Origin: Paracoccus saliphilus | GTDB taxonomy: Bacteria; Pseudomonadota; Alphaproteobacteria; Rhodobacterales; Rhodobacteraceae | Assembly: GCA_003255745.1 (NCBI GenBank) | Contig: KZ836026.1 | Span: 1-64,000, forward strand | Direction: 5' to 3' | DNA: 64,000 bases | Shown: piece by piece, positions 61,712-64,000 of the stretch | How positions within the stretch are numbered: the first letter of the stretch is position 1 | How the letters are laid out: each line of letters opens with the position of its first letter | Notes under the pieces: model-generated | The model's input: only the letters and a program-made list of their open reading frames with translations | What the model was told of the DNA's origin: nothing | Databases searched by the model: none | Translations under genes and position numbers: made by a program

Positions 61712-62700
61712 GCGGGCTCGCCTCGGGCAAAGCGGTCCAGGTGCCAGTCGGCATCGCCCATCGCGGTGTCGGCGGTCATCAGGCGGCGGACCATGCCGGC
61801 CAGCGCATATTCCTCGGTCATGCCGATGCCGCCATGCAGCTGCACCGATTCTTCGGCGACCAGGCGGGCGACCCGGCCCAGTGTGACCTTGCAGGCCTGA
61901 AGATGGCGGTCGCGCAGGGACGCATCCGCCGTCAGGTGGCCCGAGAGGTTTACCACGGCCGAGCGCGCCTGTTCGACCTCGACCGCCAGGTCGGCGGCGC
62001 GGTGGGCCAGCGCCTGGAAGGAGATCAGCGGCTGGCCGAACTGCTTTCGCTGCTTCAGGTAATCCAGCGTCAGGTCCACCGCCGCAGTGATCGTGCCCAG
62101 CGCATGGGCCGAATGGGCCAGGACGCCGCGCGCCAACGGCCTGCCGAAGTCGGACAGCGCGCCCAGGCGCGTCGCGGGTGTGGCCTCCAGGATCAGGTCG
62201 GCGCCGCGCTGGCCGTCCATCATCGGATAGCCGCGCAGCGTCAGGCCGGGGGCACCCGGCTGGACCAGCCACAGCGCGTCGGCGGTGGTGACCAGGATCG
62301 CGGCGGCGTCCTCGGCGCCGGCGACCATGGTCTTGCGGCCGGTCAGGCTGTCGCCATCGGCGCGGATCGCGACGCCGCGGTCATAGCGGGTGCCGGGCTC
62401 GGCATCGGCGAAGGCGAGGACCGTGCCTTCGGGAACCTCGTGTCCCGCCTGGGCCAGGGCCGCGCCCGCGATCATGGTGGGGATCAGCGGCAGGGCGGCG
62501 CCCGCGCGGCCCAGTTCCTGGAAGATCAGCGCCACGGCGGCGCCCGATCCGTCAAAGCCGCCCTCGTCCTCGGTCAGCAGGGCGGCGATGACGCCGGCCT
62601 CGGCCAGGGCGGGCCACAGCCCCTCGCCCGTGTGGCGGGTCAGGATGCCGCGCAGGCTGTCCTGCAACATGCGGTGATCGTCGGAAAGCTGAAAGTCCAT
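61702..62700 (-). CDS. Acyl-CoA dehydrogenase, small (alpha2beta2-type) subunit
   Basis: A 332-residue ACAD shorter than classic homotetrameric enzymes. The N-terminal helical domain MDFQLSDDHRMLQDSLRGIL is followed by GGFDGSGAAVALIFQELGRA; the middle beta domain is reduced, and the C-terminal domain has QLHGGIGMTEEYALAGMVRR. I cannot find the classical catalytic Glu motif (YEGT). Such short partners occur next to a longer ACAD in heterotetrameric (ChsE, PimC/D-like) dehydrogenases, and a 394-residue ACAD lies 4 bp upstream. Pair formation is inferred from size and context. Confidence 0.82.
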   Translation of the reverse strand: MDFQLSDDHRMLQDSLRGILTRHTGEGLWPALAEAGVIAALLTEDEGGFDGSGAAVALIFQELGRAGAALPLIPTMIAGAALAQAGHEVPEGTVLAFADAEPGTRYDRGVAIRADGDSLTGRKTMVAGAEDAAAILVTTADALWLVQPGAPGLTLRGYPMMDGQRGADLILEATPATRLGALSDFGRPLARGVLAHSAHALGTITAAVDLTLDYLKQRKQFGQPLISFQALAHRAADLAVEVEQARSAVVNLSGHLTADASLRDRHLQACKVTLGRVARLVAEESVQLHGGIGMTEEYALAGMVRRLMTADTAMGDADWHLDRFARGEPAWA

Positions 62701-62704
62701 CGCC

Positions 62705-63889
62705 TTATCCCTTGGCCAGAGCGCCGGCGATGATGCCGCGCTGGATCTCGTTCGAGCCGCCATAGATCGACAGCTTGCGGTTGTTCAGCCAGGTCGCGGT
62801 CGCGGCCAGCACCTCGTCGGCATCCTGGGGCTGACCCTCGTTGCCGGTGGCGGGCAGCGCCAGGGCATGTCCGCCATAGGCCCGCCGGGTCAGGGCATCC
62901 AGCCGCTGGCGGATCTGCGTGCCCTTGATTTTCAGCATGCTGCTTTCGATGCCGGGCGCCTGGCCCTGGGCCGCGGCAGACAGCATCCGCAGGTTGGTGG
63001 TGGACATGGCCATCAGCTCGATCTCGACTGCGGCGATCTCGGACGCGAAGACCGGGTCCTCGGCCAGCGGGCGGCCGCGATGGATCTGGGCGCGGGCGAC
63101 GCGGTGCAGGTTGTCCAGTGCGGCGGTGGCGAAACCGACGCCCGCGATGTTGGTGCGTTCGTGCGTCAGCAGGTATTTGGCATAGGTCCAGCCCTGATTT
63201 TCCTCGCCCACCAGGTTTTCGGCCGGGACCCTGACGTCGTCGAAGAAGACCTCGTTCACCTCGGCGGTGCCGTCCAGCAAGACGATGGGGCGGACGGTGA
63301 CGCCGGGCGTGGTCATGTCGATCAGCAGGAAGCTGATGCCCTCCTGCTTCTTGCCCTCGGTCGAGGTGCGGACCAGGCAGAAGATCATGTTGGCGTATTG
63401 GCCCAGCGTGGTCCAGGTCTTCTGCCCGTTGACGACGTAATGGTCGCCCTGACGTTCGGCGCGGCAGCGCAAACCCGCCAGGTCAGACCCGGCGCCGGGT
63501 TCGGAATAGCCCTGGCACCACCAGTCGTCCCCGTTCAAGATGCGCGGCAGCCAGTGATCCTGCTGTTCCCTGCTGCCGAATTTCTGCAGCACCGGACCCA
63601 GCATCGCGATCCCGAAGGGCACGATGCGCGGCGCATGGGCCAGCGCGGATTCCTCTTCGAAGATGTGGCGCTGGATGGCGGTCCAGCCGGCACCGCCGAA
63701 TTCGGTGGGCCAGTTGCCGGCCAGCCAGCCGCGCGCGTGCAGCTTGGCGTGCCAGCCCTCCATGTCGTCCTTGGTCAGGTGCTGGTGCAGGCGCACCTTG
63801 CGGGCCAGCTCCGGGTCCAGCTCGGTTTGCAGAAAGGCGCGGACCTGGTCGCGGAAGGCCAGTTCGTCGGGGGTGAAACGCATGTCCAT
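62705..63889 (-). CDS. Acyl-CoA dehydrogenase, large partner
   Basis: A 394-residue ACAD. FAD-binding motifs: CQGYSEPGAGSDLAGLRCRA and VNGQKTWTTLGQYANMIFCL; the C-terminal motif is YGGSNEIQRGIIAG, with Gly where classical enzymes carry the catalytic Glu (YEGT), so the base must lie elsewhere, as in the FadE17/PimC-like branch. GGAG precedes the ATG. The stop of the upstream thiolase overlaps its start by one base (TGATG). It probably forms a complex with the small ACAD 4 bp downstream, acting on a bulky or carboxylated acyl-CoA. Confidence 0.87.
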   Translation of the reverse strand: MDMRFTPDELAFRDQVRAFLQTELDPELARKVRLHQHLTKDDMEGWHAKLHARGWLAGNWPTEFGGAGWTAIQRHIFEEESALAHAPRIVPFGIAMLGPVLQKFGSREQQDHWLPRILNGDDWWCQGYSEPGAGSDLAGLRCRAERQGDHYVVNGQKTWTTLGQYANMIFCLVRTSTEGKKQEGISFLLIDMTTPGVTVRPIVLLDGTAEVNEVFFDDVRVPAENLVGEENQGWTYAKYLLTHERTNIAGVGFATAALDNLHRVARAQIHRGRPLAEDPVFASEIAAVEIELMAMSTTNLRMLSAAAQGQAPGIESSMLKIKGTQIRQRLDALTRRAYGGHALALPATGNEGQPQDADEVLAATATWLNNRKLSIYGGSNEIQRGIIAGALAKG

Positions 63890-64000
63890 CAGAAGATCTC
63901 CAGAAGTCCGGCCGCGCCCTGCCCGCCGCCGATGCACATGGTGACGACGCCCCATTTCGCGCCCCGCCTGCGGCCTTCGCGCAGAAGATGGCCGGCGGTG
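63889..64000 (-). CDS. Thiolase, C-terminal fragment (5' end outside window)
   Basis: Only the last 36 codons are present: [20 protein letters not shown] followed by [15 protein letters not shown]. The [20 protein letters not shown] end is diagnostic of acetyl-CoA acetyltransferases (thiolase II), including the second active-site cysteine in MCIGGGQG. Its TGA overlaps the acyl-CoA dehydrogenase ATG by one base. As first visible gene of the operon it would perform the thiolytic step of the same beta-oxidation route. Confidence 0.9.
   Translation of the reverse strand, partial: TAGHLLREGRRRGAKWGVVTMCIGGGQGAAGLLEIF

Overview
The window is high-GC chromosomal DNA from an alphaproteobacterium of the Rhodobacteraceae, most likely Paracoccus or a close relative. 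Pointers are a 50-residue subunit IV of an aa3-type cytochrome oxidase that closely resembles the Paracoccus one, the cell-cycle regulators CcrM and TrcR, a COQ9 protein, DUF1127 and DUF2794 proteins, a YcjX/YcjF pair, and dense gene packing with many ATGA/GTGA stop-start overlaps. This assignment is inferred from protein families; no 16S rRNA or tRNA gene was found in the window.

Region by region. 1-1.95 kb: a graveyard of two decayed insertion sequences (IS3-type, then IS5-type) abutting a truncated chromosomal gene. 1.95-11.3 kb: azlCD amino-acid exporter; a minus-strand run (565-residue acyl-CoA dehydrogenase, metallo-beta-lactamase-fold hydrolase, oxidase subunit IV, lipoprotein); tRNA threonylcarbamoylation enzyme; glutamate dehydrogenase divergent from a TetR regulator; two tandem I78-type inhibitor lipoproteins; DUF2794. 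11.3-20.3 kb: HrpB helicase with a palindrome-derived insert, YcjX/YcjF, acetyltransferase, an 18-repeat MORN protein, an MFS exporter that seems to lack part of a helix, and a GlsB-like protein. 20.6-23.6 kb: an envelope cluster (L,D-transpeptidase, Lys/Ala-rich basic protein, lytic transglycosylase with SPOR). 23.6-34.5 kb: PriA, transaldolase-like aldolase, DUF484, XerC, MsrA, PrmA, DUF1127, RsmE, UbiA, OmpA-domain protein and a small coiled-coil membrane protein. 34.5-43.1 kb: aminotransferase, sulfurtransferase, SmpB, ion channel, TPP enzyme with P1 peptidase, SH3/DUF1236 protein, succinate-semialdehyde dehydrogenase, second GlsB-like protein. 43.1-56.8 kb: TrcR, RNase T2, quinone oxidoreductase, COQ9, S21, Lrp/alanine dehydrogenase pair, MscL, DsbA-like thioredoxin, DUF721, MutY, AlkB, CcrM, RNase HII, ureidoglycolate lyase and a sulfotransferase-like/GT90 fusion. 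56.8-64 kb: Fsr-like MFS exporter, GntR regulator and a minus-strand beta-oxidation-type operon (thiolase, two acyl-CoA dehydrogenases, thioesterase, crotonase, acyl-CoA ligase) running off the window edge.

Most of the window is ordinary core genome. No CRISPR array, prophage, defence island or secondary-metabolite cluster was seen. The observations most worth following are: the ccrM promoter with GANTC sites between its -35 and -10; the degenerate-sulfotransferase/GT90 fusion; the palindromic insert inside hrpB; the Lys/Ala-rich histone-like protein between two peptidoglycan enzymes; the apparent in-frame deletion in the MFS_3 exporter; and the acyl-CoA operon, which looks organised for a specific non-fatty-acid or dicarboxylic substrate.
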